From positions 228,360 through 292,359 of the forward strand of contig NZ_JACHLP010000006.1 in assembly GCF_014204525.1 (NCBI RefSeq): a stretch of DNA of 64,000 bases, written 5' to 3'. Of this stretch, positions 35,486 to 43,477 are shown piece after piece (positions within the stretch are counted from its first letter, which is position 1; each line of letters begins with the position of its first letter). Under the pieces are notes generated by a model. That model was not told the DNA's origin, ran no database searches, and saw only the letters and a program-made list of their open reading frames with translations. Both the position numbers and the translations under genes were made by a program. The DNA comes from Roseateles oligotrophus. GTDB taxonomy: Bacteria > Pseudomonadota > Gammaproteobacteria > Burkholderiales > Burkholderiaceae_C.

Positions 35486-35998
35486 GTGAAAGTGACTCAT
35501 TACGCCATCACCCTGGCCGGCCTCGGCCTGGCTCTGCCCGCCTGTGCCGCCGAAGTCCAGCTCAGCCTGGAGCTGCCCCGCCTGGACGTGGCCGAATATC
35601 ACAAGCCCTATGTGGCCGTCTGGCTGGAGCGCGCCGGCGCTCCGGCCACCAGCCTGGCCGTCTGGTACGACCTGAAAAAGCCCAACCAGGGCGGCGCCAA
35701 ATGGCTGGCCGATATGCGCCAGTGGTGGCGCAAGAGCGGCCGCGACCTGACGCTGCCCATCGACGGCGTCAGCGGCGCCACCCGCGCCCCCGGCGAGCAC
35801 AAGCTGAAGTTGGGCGACCACAAGGCACTGGCCGGCCTGGCCCCGGGCAAGTACGAGCTGGTGGTGGAAGCGGCGCGCGAAGGCGGTGGCCGCGAGGTCC
35901 AGCGCCTGCCCCTGCAATGGCCCATCAGCCAGGCCGCCCAGGCCGGCGCGCAAGGCGAGCATGAGCTGGGCCGTTTGAATCTGGCCGTCAAACCTTGA
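35486..35998 (+). CDS. DUF2271 exported protein with ApbE flavinylation motif
   Basis: 170-aa exported protein. Signal peptide MKVTHYAITL...LPACAA, probably cleaved near residue 22. The DUF2271 domain includes YVAVWLERAG and a WYDLKKPNQGGAKWL segment. Residues 93-99 read DGVSGAT, fitting the Dxx(S/T)GA(T/S) motif where ApbE attaches FMN to threonine (here Thr99). apbE is two genes downstream. It is thus the likely flavin-carrying redox subunit of the cluster. GTG 35486 is chosen: GAGGA at 35471-35475 is about 10 bp away; TTG 35477 is too close. Confidence 0.82.
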   Translation: MKVTHYAITLAGLGLALPACAAEVQLSLELPRLDVAEYHKPYVAVWLERAGAPATSLAVWYDLKKPNQGGAKWLADMRQWWRKSGRDLTLPIDGVSGATRAPGEHKLKLGDHKALAGLAPGKYELVVEAAREGGGREVQRLPLQWPISQAAQAGAQGEHELGRLNLAVKP

Positions 35999-36012
35999 AC
36001 TGGAGTATTGAG

Positions 36013-36825
36013 ATGAAAGCCTTGAAAATCTCCCTGCTGTCCCTGGCCTTGCTGAGCCTGGCGCCCAGCGCCCAAGCCCATCGCAGCTGGCTGCTGCCCA
36101 ATCTGGGCCATGTGACCGGCAAGGAAGTCTGGGTGTCGGTGGACGCCGCGGTTTCCGAAGACCTGTTCGAGTTCGGCAACGCCCTGGCCGTGGACGCCCT
36201 GAGCATCCAGGGCCCCGACGGCAAGCCCTTGAGCGCCGAGCCGCGCATCGCCGCCCGCCACCGCAATAGCTTCGAGGTCAAGCTGGTGGCGCCCGGCAGC
36301 TACCGCTTCAGTGCCACGCAAGACTCGGTGATGGCCAGTTACAAGCAGGGCAGCGAGAGCAAGCGCTGGCGCGGCAGCCTGGCCGAGCTGGCCAAGAACG
36401 TGCCGGCCGATGCGGCCGAGCTGAAGGTCACGCAGATGCTGACCCGCCTGGATACCTTCGTCAGCAAGGACCGCGCCGGCCAGCCCAATTTCAGCGTCCA
36501 AGGCCAGGGCCTGGAGTTGCAAGCCCTGGGCCCGGTCACCGAGCTCAGCGACGGCGATGAAACCCGTGTGCGCCTGCTGCTGGACGGCAAGCCCCTGCCC
36601 GAGGCCAGCGTGACGCTGATCCGCGACGGCAACAAGTACCGCTACAAAATGGGCGAGCAAACGCTCAAGAGCGATGCCCAGGGCGAGCTGACCCTACGCT
36701 GGGCGGAGGCCGGCCGCTACTGGCTGGGCTTCAATCACAGCGTGGGCGCGGCCGGCGGCGGCTCGCTGGAGCAGCCACTCAAGCGCTACCGCTACAGCGC
36801 CACCTTCGAAGTGCTGCCCAAGTAA
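36013..36825 (+). CDS. DUF4198 periplasmic protein
   Basis: 270-aa exported protein. Signal MKALKISLLSLALLSLAPSAQA, mature end HRSWLLPNLG. The N-terminal His and a fold seen in NikM/CbiK-like periplasmic domains (DUF4198) suggest metal binding. Two domains are apparent: residues 23-175 and an Ig-like part near 180-268 (VRLLLDGKPLPEASVTL). It lies between the DUF2271 and apbE genes with short spacing, so it belongs to the same iron-regulated operon. A role as metal binder or scaffold for the redox protein is inference. Confidence 0.8.
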   Translation: MKALKISLLSLALLSLAPSAQAHRSWLLPNLGHVTGKEVWVSVDAAVSEDLFEFGNALAVDALSIQGPDGKPLSAEPRIAARHRNSFEVKLVAPGSYRFSATQDSVMASYKQGSESKRWRGSLAELAKNVPADAAELKVTQMLTRLDTFVSKDRAGQPNFSVQGQGLELQALGPVTELSDGDETRVRLLLDGKPLPEASVTLIRDGNKYRYKMGEQTLKSDAQGELTLRWAEAGRYWLGFNHSVGAAGGGSLEQPLKRYRYSATFEVLPK

Positions 36826-36827
36826 GC

Positions 36828-37871
36828 ATGGGCGAAGTGCTGGACCGGCAGGTCTTCGTCCCCGCCCAGCTGCAGGCGCTCGCGCCGCCCCAGCCGGGCG
36901 AGCGCGTGCACGAGCTGGCCGGCCAGAGCATGGGCACCAGCTGGTGCGTCAAGTTCGTCGCACCGGCCGAGCTGCGGGCGGCCGTGATCCTGCGCGGCAT
37001 CGAGGCCCAGCTGCAGCAGGTCGTGGGGCAGATGAGCCCCTGGGAAGCGGCCGCCGATGTCCAGCGTTATGCCCAGGCACCGGCGCAGAGCTGGGTGCCG
37101 CTGCCGCAGGCCTGCTTCTCGGTGCTGAGCTGCGCCCTGGCCGTGGCCGAGGCCAGCGGCGGCGCCTTCGACCCCACGGCCGCGCCCCTGGTGCAGGCCT
37201 GGGGTTTTGGCCCGGCGGCCAGGCTGGACCAGCGCCCCGCGGCGCAAGCCCTGGCCCGGCTGAACCTGGGCTACCAGCGCATCCAGCTGGACGCCGCCCG
37301 CCGCCTTGCCTGGCAGCCCGGCGGCCTGGCCCTGGACTTCTGCGGCGTGGCCAAGGGCTTTGCCGTCGACCTGGTGGCCGCCTATCTGCGCGCCTGCGGC
37401 CTGCCGCACTTCCTGGTGGAAATCGGCGGCGAGCTGCGCGGCGAGGGCCTGCGCCCGGACGGCCAGCCCTGGTGGGTGGCGCTGGAGCAGCCGCCCGATC
37501 TGAGTGGCAATCCTGACTGCCCCCAGGGCCGGGCTGTGCCCAGCCCGGCGCTTGCTTGCGAAGCCTTGCTGGCCCTGCACGGCCTGGCCGTGGCCACATC
37601 GGGCGACTACCGCAACTGCTACTGGCTGGACGGCCAGCCGCTCTCCCACACCCTGGACCCGCGCAGCCGCCAGCCCATCGCCCATGGCCTGGCGGCCGTC
37701 AGCGTGCTGCACGAGAGCTGTATGTGGGCCGATGCCTGGGCCACCGCCCTGATGGTGCTGGGCCTCGACGCCGGCATGGCCTTGGCCCGTCAGCAAGGCC
37801 TGGCCGTGCGCTTTGTGCCGCGCGGGCAGGCCGCGCAGCTGAGTCCGGCCCTGCTGGCCTTGTTGGACTGA
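36828..37871 (+). CDS. apbE: FAD:protein FMN transferase ApbE
   Basis: 347-aa transferase that attaches FMN from FAD to threonine in Dxx(S/T)GAT motifs. Family signatures: MGTSWCVKF, LDFCGVAKGFAVDLVAAYL, LVEIGGELRGEG, ATSGDYRN and HTLDPRSRQPI. It starts 3 bp after the DUF4198 stop. Its natural substrate is probably the DUF2271 protein of the same operon. Oddly, the N-terminus (MGEVLDRQVFVPAQLQALA) shows no signal peptide or lipobox, although its presumed target is exported; it may act in the cytoplasm or be positioned otherwise. Confidence 0.92.
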   Translation: MGEVLDRQVFVPAQLQALAPPQPGERVHELAGQSMGTSWCVKFVAPAELRAAVILRGIEAQLQQVVGQMSPWEAAADVQRYAQAPAQSWVPLPQACFSVLSCALAVAEASGGAFDPTAAPLVQAWGFGPAARLDQRPAAQALARLNLGYQRIQLDAARRLAWQPGGLALDFCGVAKGFAVDLVAAYLRACGLPHFLVEIGGELRGEGLRPDGQPWWVALEQPPDLSGNPDCPQGRAVPSPALACEALLALHGLAVATSGDYRNCYWLDGQPLSHTLDPRSRQPIAHGLAAVSVLHESCMWADAWATALMVLGLDAGMALARQQGLAVRFVPRGQAAQLSPALLALLD

Positions 37872-37875
37872 AACC

Positions 37876-39237
37876 ATGGCCATCACCCCTCAAACCCTGC
37901 TGACCTCGGCCGCCTTGGTCGGCGCCTACGGTGGCCTTTGCTGGACCATGTGGCGCCGTCACCGCCGCCTGCATGGCGCTAAACCCGCAGCGCCCGGCCA
38001 GACCCTGTTGCTGCATGCCAGCCAGACCGGCCTGGCCCTGGACCTGGCCCAGCAAAGCGCGGCCGCGCTGCAGGCCGCCGGCCTGCCCGTGCAATTGCTC
38101 AGCCTGGGCGAGCTGAGCATCGAGTGTTTGCGCCAGGCCCGCCAGGCCTTGTTCCTGGTCAGCACGGCGGGCGAGGGCGCGGCGCCCGATCTGGCCAGCG
38201 CCTTTGTGCGCGGCCCCATGCAAACCCAGCCCGATCTGGCCGGCCTCAGCTACGGCCTGCTGGCCCTGGGTGATCGCAGTTATGCCGATTTCTGCGCTTT
38301 TGGCCGCCGGCTCGATGGCTGGTTGCAGGGCTGCGGAGCGAACGCGCTGTTCGAGCGCATCGAGATGGACCGCGGCGCGCCCGCCGCGCTGGCGGCCTGG
38401 CGCGAGCGCCTGGGCGACTTGGGGGCCGATGCCGCGCCGGCCTTCGAGCAGCCGCTCTGGCAGGACTGGGTTTTGCAGGAGCGTGAACTGCTCAACCCCG
38501 GCAGCCTGGGTGCGCCCTTGTACCGCCTGCGCTTTGTGCCGCCCCAGGGCCGGGCCTTGCCGGACTGGCAGGCCGGCGATCTGGTGCAGGTGCAGGCTCC
38601 GGGCGAGCCCTCGGCCTTGCGCGACTACTCGATTGCCAGCCTGCCCAGCTGCGGCGGCCTGGAGCTGCTGGTGCGCCGCCAGCTGCGCGCCGACGGCAGC
38701 CCCGGCCTGTGCTCGGGCTGGTTGTGCGAGCGCTTGAGGCCGGGCGAGGGCCTGCGCATGCGCTGCCGCGAGCACCCCAGCTTCCGCCTGAGTGAGGAGG
38801 ACGCCGAACGCCCGCTGATCCTGATCGGCAGCGGCAGCGGCCTGGCCGGCCTGCGCGCCCATCTGCGCAGCCGCGACCGCCAGGGCGCCTGCGCCGGGCG
38901 CAAGGCCTGGCTGATCTATGGCGAGCGCCAGTCGGAGGTGGATCGGCCCTGCTTCGACGAGCTGGCCGCCTGGCAGGACAGCGGCCTGCTCCACCATCTG
39001 GACCTGGTCTACTCGCGCGACCCGGTGGCCGAGCAGGTGCCGCGTTATGTTCAGCAACAGCTGCTGGCCCAGGGCCAGCGCCTGCGCGACTGGGTGGCCG
39101 GCGGCGCGGCCGTGCTCATCTGCGGCAGCCTGCAAGGCATGGCCGAGGGCGTGGACCGGGCCCTGCGCGAGCTGCTCGGCGACGAAGGGGTGGAGCAGCT
39201 GCTGGGCAGCGGACGGCTGCGGCGCGACGTGTATTGA
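37876..39237 (+). CDS. Membrane-anchored flavodoxin-FNR reductase (sulfite reductase alpha-like)
   Basis: 453-aa NAD(P)H-dependent diflavin reductase. One N-terminal hydrophobic helix (LLTSAALVGAYGGLCWTMW, residues 9-27) anchors it, cytoplasmic side out. A flavodoxin domain (residues 42-175) has the FMN loop STAGEGAAPD and LALGDRSYADFC. The ferredoxin-NADP reductase part (210-453) shows RDYSIAS for FAD, GSGSGLAGL and YGERQSEVDRPCFDEL for NADPH. It ends the operon and should feed electrons into the PepSY/DUF2271 chain. A hairpin follows at 39240. Confidence 0.9.
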   Translation: MAITPQTLLTSAALVGAYGGLCWTMWRRHRRLHGAKPAAPGQTLLLHASQTGLALDLAQQSAAALQAAGLPVQLLSLGELSIECLRQARQALFLVSTAGEGAAPDLASAFVRGPMQTQPDLAGLSYGLLALGDRSYADFCAFGRRLDGWLQGCGANALFERIEMDRGAPAALAAWRERLGDLGADAAPAFEQPLWQDWVLQERELLNPGSLGAPLYRLRFVPPQGRALPDWQAGDLVQVQAPGEPSALRDYSIASLPSCGGLELLVRRQLRADGSPGLCSGWLCERLRPGEGLRMRCREHPSFRLSEEDAERPLILIGSGSGLAGLRAHLRSRDRQGACAGRKAWLIYGERQSEVDRPCFDELAAWQDSGLLHHLDLVYSRDPVAEQVPRYVQQQLLAQGQRLRDWVAGGAAVLICGSLQGMAEGVDRALRELLGDEGVEQLLGSGRLRRDVY

Positions 39238-39239
39238 GG

Positions 39240-39260
39240 CTTGGCGGATCGACCGCCAAG
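39240..39260 (+). terminator. Hairpin after the iron-reduction operon
   Basis: CTTGGCGG (39240-39247) / CCGCCAAG (39253-39260), a perfect 8-bp stem with a 5-base loop right after the reductase stop. No U-tract follows. The dispersed 35-nt repeat comes next at 39273-39307. Confidence 0.5.
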
Positions 39261-39272
39261 CACATCGCCAAC

Positions 39273-39307
39273 GCGGGCCGGCTTGGGGCGGCCCGGCGCT
39301 CGGCCCG
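39273..39307 (-). repeat. Second copy of the 35-nt dispersed repeat
   Basis: Reverse complement of 20285-20319 with a single mismatch. It overlaps only the intergenic space between the convergent reductase and sulfate-binding protein genes. Confidence 0.65.
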
Positions 39308-39313
39308 AAATCG

Positions 39314-40339
39314 TCAACGCCCGCCCGGCGTGTATATCTGGTCGAACAGGCCGCCGTCGTCGAAGTGCTGCTTTTGCGCCGTGCGCCAGCCGCCGAACAA
39401 CTCGTCGATGGTGAAGAGCTTGAGCGGCGCGAACTGCTTGCTGTACTTGGCCGCCACCTTGGCGTCGCGCGGGCGGTAGAAATGCTTGGCGGCAATCTCC
39501 TGGCCCTCGGGGCTGTAGAGATGGTTCAGATAGGCCTCGGCCTGCTTGCGGGTGCCGCGCTTGTCCACATTCTTGTCCACCATGGCCACCGGCGGCTCGG
39601 CCAGGATAGAGAGGCTGGGGGTGACGATCTCGAACTTGCTGGCGCCCAGCTCCTTGACGGCCAGATAGGCCTCGTTCTCCCAGGTGATCAGTACATCGCC
39701 GATGCCGCGCTCGACAAAGCTGGTGGTGGAGCCGCGGGCGCCGGAGTCCAGCACCTTGGCATTGGCGTAAACGGTCTTGACGAAGGCCTTGGCCGAGTCG
39801 GTGTTGCCGCCGGGCTGCTTGAGGGCGAAGCCCCAGGCGGCCAGATAGTTCCAGCGCGCGCCGCCCGAGGTCTTGGGATTGGGCGTGACCACGTCCACAC
39901 CGGGGCGGGCCAGGTCGGGCCAGTTGCGGATGTTCTTGGGGTTGCCCTTGCGCACCAGGAAGACGATGGTGGAGGTGTAGGGGCTGGCGTTCTGCGGCAG
40001 GCGCTTTTGCCAGTCCGCCGGCAGCAGCTTGGCCTGGGTCTGCAGGGCGTCGACGTCGTAGGCCAGGGCCAGCGTGACGATATCGGCCTGCAGGCCGTCG
40101 ATCACCGAGCGGGCCTGCTTGCCCGAGCCGCCATGCGATTGCTTGATCGTGACGGTCTCGCCGGTCTTGGCCTTCCAGCTCTTGGCGAAGGCGGTATTGA
40201 ATTCCTGGTAGAGCTCGCGCGTCGGGTCGTAGGAGACATTGAGCAGATTGACCTGGGCCTGGGCCAGGCCGGCGCTGCCCAGCAGGGCGGCGGCGATGGC
40301 GAGGGTGGAGAAGCCACGGCGGGAGAAGAGGGTGCGCAT
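39314..40339 (-). CDS. Sulfate/thiosulfate ABC transporter substrate-binding protein
   Basis: 341-aa periplasmic binding protein of the Sbp/CysP family. Signal [28 protein letters not shown]. Family signatures: [54 protein letters not shown] and [19 protein letters not shown]. The permease and ATPase genes are not adjacent; they are in the cys operon at 55113-58056, which has its own Sbp. The upstream region shares a 24-nt element with the TonB receptor gene behind it. Confidence 0.9.
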   Translation of the reverse strand: MRTLFSRRGFSTLAIAAALLGSAGLAQAQVNLLNVSYDPTRELYQEFNTAFAKSWKAKTGETVTIKQSHGGSGKQARSVIDGLQADIVTLALAYDVDALQTQAKLLPADWQKRLPQNASPYTSTIVFLVRKGNPKNIRNWPDLARPGVDVVTPNPKTSGGARWNYLAAWGFALKQPGGNTDSAKAFVKTVYANAKVLDSGARGSTTSFVERGIGDVLITWENEAYLAVKELGASKFEIVTPSLSILAEPPVAMVDKNVDKRGTRKQAEAYLNHLYSPEGQEIAAKHFYRPRDAKVAAKYSKQFAPLKLFTIDELFGGWRTAQKQHFDDGGLFDQIYTPGGR

Positions 40340-40412
40340 AGATCTGTTTGTCTGGGTGTTGTGGGCTTAGGGGTTTAGGGCCACTGTAGAAAAATCACCC
40401 GCCACCGGGAAA

Positions 40413-40436
40413 CAAGAATTTCTGCTTTGCTTTGCA
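40413..40436 (-). promoter_or_regulatory. Shared sulfur-regulon-type element, copy 1
   Basis: On the plus strand: CAAGAA, one base, TTCTGC, two bases, TGCTTTGCA. Matches 43380-43403 at 21 of 24 positions. It contains AGAANTTCT, palindromic in both copies. It lies 73 bp upstream of the sulfate-binding protein start. A LysR regulator such as CysB is the likely binder (inference). Confidence 0.65.
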
Positions 40437-40495
40437 CGGGTGGCGGGTGTTTGGGGGGCTCAGCCACAAGCCCCTTCCGAGCCTTGTGCGCGGGC

Positions 40496-43231
40496 TCAGT
40501 CGCCGAAGCGGTGCGTCAGCTCCAGCCAGGCCTGCCGGCCATAAGGCAGGTAGTAACTGGTTTTCCGGGCGCCCGTGTTGCGGTCGTAGCGGATGTCGCC
40601 GAGCAGGTTGTTGATGCTCAGGCCGATGCGGGTGGCGCGGCTCAGCTCGACGCCGGTGCTGAGATTGAAATGCCAGAAGGGGCCGAACCAGTCGCTGTCG
40701 TTGCTGGGGCTGGAGACCCGGCCATTGCGCTGCGCCGCCAGCGTGTGGGACCAGGCACCCAGCTTCCAGTTGACCGAGGCGTTGAGACGGTTGCTCCAGC
40801 CCTCGTAGTCGTGGCTGCCGATCTGGTTGATGCTGGGGTCGCCCGGATTGGCCTGGTAGACATAGCTGAGCACGCGGCTGAACTTGGCCCTCAGGCCGAG
40901 CTGGCCCCAGCGCTCGCTGCGGTAGTTGTAGCTGCCGCTCAGGTCAAAGCCATGGGTGCGGGTGTCGGCGATATTGACCGGGTTGGTGATGATCTCGGTG
41001 ACGGCATTGGGCCTGACGGCGGCGTCCGGGGCATTGCGCTTGACGCGTTGCAGCGCGTCCACGCACAGCGGCGAGCCGATGTCCTTCTTGCCCTGGCGGC
41101 AGGCCGACTCGTTGCGCAGGATCTGGTCGGCCGAGAGGTCGTCGATCTGGTCGCTGATGGCCAGTTTCCAGAAATCGAGCGACAGATCCAGCTCGCGGCT
41201 GGGCGCCCACACCAGGCCCAGGTTCCAGGACTTGCCCTTCTCGGCCTTCAGGTTCTTGCTGGCATAGCTGGCGTAGTTGAAGCCCGGGGCGAGATCGGCG
41301 AACTCGCATTTGCTGTCGAACTCCAGGCCTTGCTGGGCGCAGCGGTAATAGTCCGTCGAAGCGGGGTAATAGCCCTTGCTGACCTCGGAGTAGATGTAGT
41401 TCAGGTCGGGCGCGCGGAAGCTGGTGGCGTACTGGCCGCGCAGCAGCAAGCTGGCGCTGGGGCGCGCTTCCAGGCCCAGCTTGACGCTGGTGTTGCTATC
41501 GCTGCGCTGGCTGAATTTGTAGTGGTCGTAGCGGGCGGCGGCGGTGCTGGTCAGCCAGCGGGTCAGCGGTGCGCTCAGCTCCGCCCCCAGGGCCGCGCGC
41601 TTGCGGTCGCCGCCCACATCGGGCGTGGGGGTGTCGCTGTAGAAGTAGTTCTGGCCCAGGCGCGGGTCGGCCTGGTTGAGGTAGCCCTGGCGGCCCAGCT
41701 CGGCCACGAAGGCGCTCTTCAGGCTGCCGCCGGGCAGGGGCAGCAGCTCGCCGTTCAGCTGGACCGTGAGGTTGTGGCTGTACGAGCTGTTGTGGCGTTT
41801 GGAGCTGCCGACAAAGCTGTTGAACTCATCGGCCGTCAGGGCCCGGTACAGGCGCTGGGTGTCGGGGGCGTACTGCGCCACGCCCTTGCCATCGACGCCC
41901 AGGCGCTCGCCCAGGAAGAAGCTGTCGGCCTGGGCCAGAAAGGTCGGTGTCGCGGTATTGGAGACATAACGCGAGCTGTTGACGGCGGCCTCGTAGTTCC
42001 AGTTCGGGCCGATCTCGCCGCGGGCACCCAGGGCCAGGTTGTAGGAGCGGTCGTACCAGTTGCGGTTGTAGCGCTCGGCGCCGCCGATTTCCTCGGGCGA
42101 GATGCGGCGCGACCAGGTTTCCAGCGCGCCGCTATTGGCGTTGCGGAAATAGCCTTTCTGGCCCACGCGGCTCTCCGACGTCCAGTTCGGGCCGCGGGTG
42201 TTCTGGAAGGTCTGGGTCTGGCCCAGCAAGGCTTCGGCGACGAGGCTGTGACCCTCGCTCAGGTCCAAGCTGAGCACGGCCGAGGCATTGGCGCTGCGCT
42301 TGCCGGTCTGGTTGGTCCAGAAGGACGAGCGTGCGCGGCCGCTGCCGCAGTAGACGCCGTTCTTGCTCGTGAAGGCGCTGACCGAGCCCTGGAACAGGCC
42401 GCCCAGGTCTTGGCAGGCCTCGGCGGGCGGGGCGATCCATTTCTGCGTGCTGGCATTGCGGCGCCCGAACACGGGGGTGGGGTCGGCGCCAAAGGCGGTC
42501 GAGTCGTCAAAGGGCTTGCGCTGGTGGTCCCAGATCGGCTCGCGCCCCGACAGCTCCAGGCCGAACACCGCGTTCAGGCGCTGCGTGTTCAGCCCGCTGA
42601 CGAATTGCAGGCGGGCGTTCTCGCCGCCGCCCAACTGGCTGCCGCCGGCGCGCAGGTTCAGGCTGTGGCCCTGCACATTCTTTTTCAGGATCACATTGAC
42701 CACGCCGGCGATGGCGTCCGAGCCGTAGATGGCCGAGGCACCGCCGCTGAGCACGTCGATGCGCTCCACCATGGCGGAGGGGATGCTGGAGGTGTCGACA
42801 AAATTCACCTGGCCGCCGTAGGCGGTGGGGTAGTCGGCGATGCGGCGGCCGTTGAGCAGGAACAGGGTCCGGTTGGGCCCCAGGCCGCGCAGGCTGATGG
42901 CGTTGGCGGCGGGCTGCCAGGTGTTGCCGTAGTCCTCGCCCTGGGTGAAGCCGCTGTTCTCGGTCAGTGCTGCCAGGGCCTCGGCGACGTTGCGGTAGCC
43001 CAGGCGGTCCAGGTCGGCGGACTTGAGGATGGTGACGGCGCTGGGCCCCTCGGCCTGCAGGCGCGAGATGCGCGAACCCGTCACCAGCACCGGGGCGAGA
43101 GTTGCGGTCTTGGCCTGGGCGGCCGTGGCGGCCTCGCTGGCTTGGGCGTGGGCGGCGTGTTGCGGCAAGGCATGGGCGAGCAGCAAGGCCAGGGCCAAAG
43201 GCGCGGGCCTGCTCGGCAGCAGGTGGTACAT
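40496..43231 (-). CDS. TonB-dependent receptor, possibly for a sulfur compound
   Basis: 911-aa outer-membrane receptor. Signal MYHLLPSRPAPLALALLL...HAQ. Plug motifs: LAPVLVTGSRISR as TonB box and start, GFTQGEDYGNTWQPAANAISLRGLG, TLFLLNGRRIADYP and RIDVLSGGASAIYGSDAIAGVVNVILKK, the style of the large CirA/oar-like receptors for organic ligands rather than siderophores. The barrel ends WLELTHRFGD. It has no Fur box but shares a 24-nt upstream element with the neighbouring sulfate-binding gene, so I infer uptake of an organosulfur compound such as a sulfate ester or sulfonate. Confidence 0.85.
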   Translation of the reverse strand: MYHLLPSRPAPLALALLLAHALPQHAAHAQASEAATAAQAKTATLAPVLVTGSRISRLQAEGPSAVTILKSADLDRLGYRNVAEALAALTENSGFTQGEDYGNTWQPAANAISLRGLGPNRTLFLLNGRRIADYPTAYGGQVNFVDTSSIPSAMVERIDVLSGGASAIYGSDAIAGVVNVILKKNVQGHSLNLRAGGSQLGGGENARLQFVSGLNTQRLNAVFGLELSGREPIWDHQRKPFDDSTAFGADPTPVFGRRNASTQKWIAPPAEACQDLGGLFQGSVSAFTSKNGVYCGSGRARSSFWTNQTGKRSANASAVLSLDLSEGHSLVAEALLGQTQTFQNTRGPNWTSESRVGQKGYFRNANSGALETWSRRISPEEIGGAERYNRNWYDRSYNLALGARGEIGPNWNYEAAVNSSRYVSNTATPTFLAQADSFFLGERLGVDGKGVAQYAPDTQRLYRALTADEFNSFVGSSKRHNSSYSHNLTVQLNGELLPLPGGSLKSAFVAELGRQGYLNQADPRLGQNYFYSDTPTPDVGGDRKRAALGAELSAPLTRWLTSTAAARYDHYKFSQRSDSNTSVKLGLEARPSASLLLRGQYATSFRAPDLNYIYSEVSKGYYPASTDYYRCAQQGLEFDSKCEFADLAPGFNYASYASKNLKAEKGKSWNLGLVWAPSRELDLSLDFWKLAISDQIDDLSADQILRNESACRQGKKDIGSPLCVDALQRVKRNAPDAAVRPNAVTEIITNPVNIADTRTHGFDLSGSYNYRSERWGQLGLRAKFSRVLSYVYQANPGDPSINQIGSHDYEGWSNRLNASVNWKLGAWSHTLAAQRNGRVSSPSNDSDWFGPFWHFNLSTGVELSRATRIGLSINNLLGDIRYDRNTGARKTSYYLPYGRQAWLELTHRFGD

Positions 43232-43379
43232 GGTGAAGGAACTCCCTTGGAATAAACGGATCCCGGCGCGGGCCGCCGCGTTTGGATGCGCGGCGCTGCA
43301 GCCGTCGCAGCAATGCGGCCGGGTCGGCTCGCTGCTGTCTTGCTGCCAACTTTAGGCTCGTCCCCCAGGCCCGGTGAAC

Positions 43380-43403
43380 CAAGAACTTCTGCAATGCTTT
43401 GCA
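43380..43403 (-). promoter_or_regulatory. Shared sulfur-regulon-type element, copy 2
   Basis: CAAGAA, one base, TTCTGC, two bases, TGCTTTGCA on the plus strand, 21/24 identical to 40413-40436. It is about 149 bp upstream of the TonB receptor start. The base in the centre of AGAANTTCT differs between copies while its arms are conserved. Confidence 0.65.
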
Positions 43404-43477
43404 AAACCGGCGCGTTGAATTTGGCGATTAGGGGCCTGGTTTGCCCGGGGGTAGCGCTCGCGCATGCCCCTGGGCAA

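Noticed and set aside
40427..43255. 942-codon plus-strand frame opposite the large TonB receptor
   Set aside because: Complement of a clearly coding receptor; Val/Ala/Gly-rich shadow composition.
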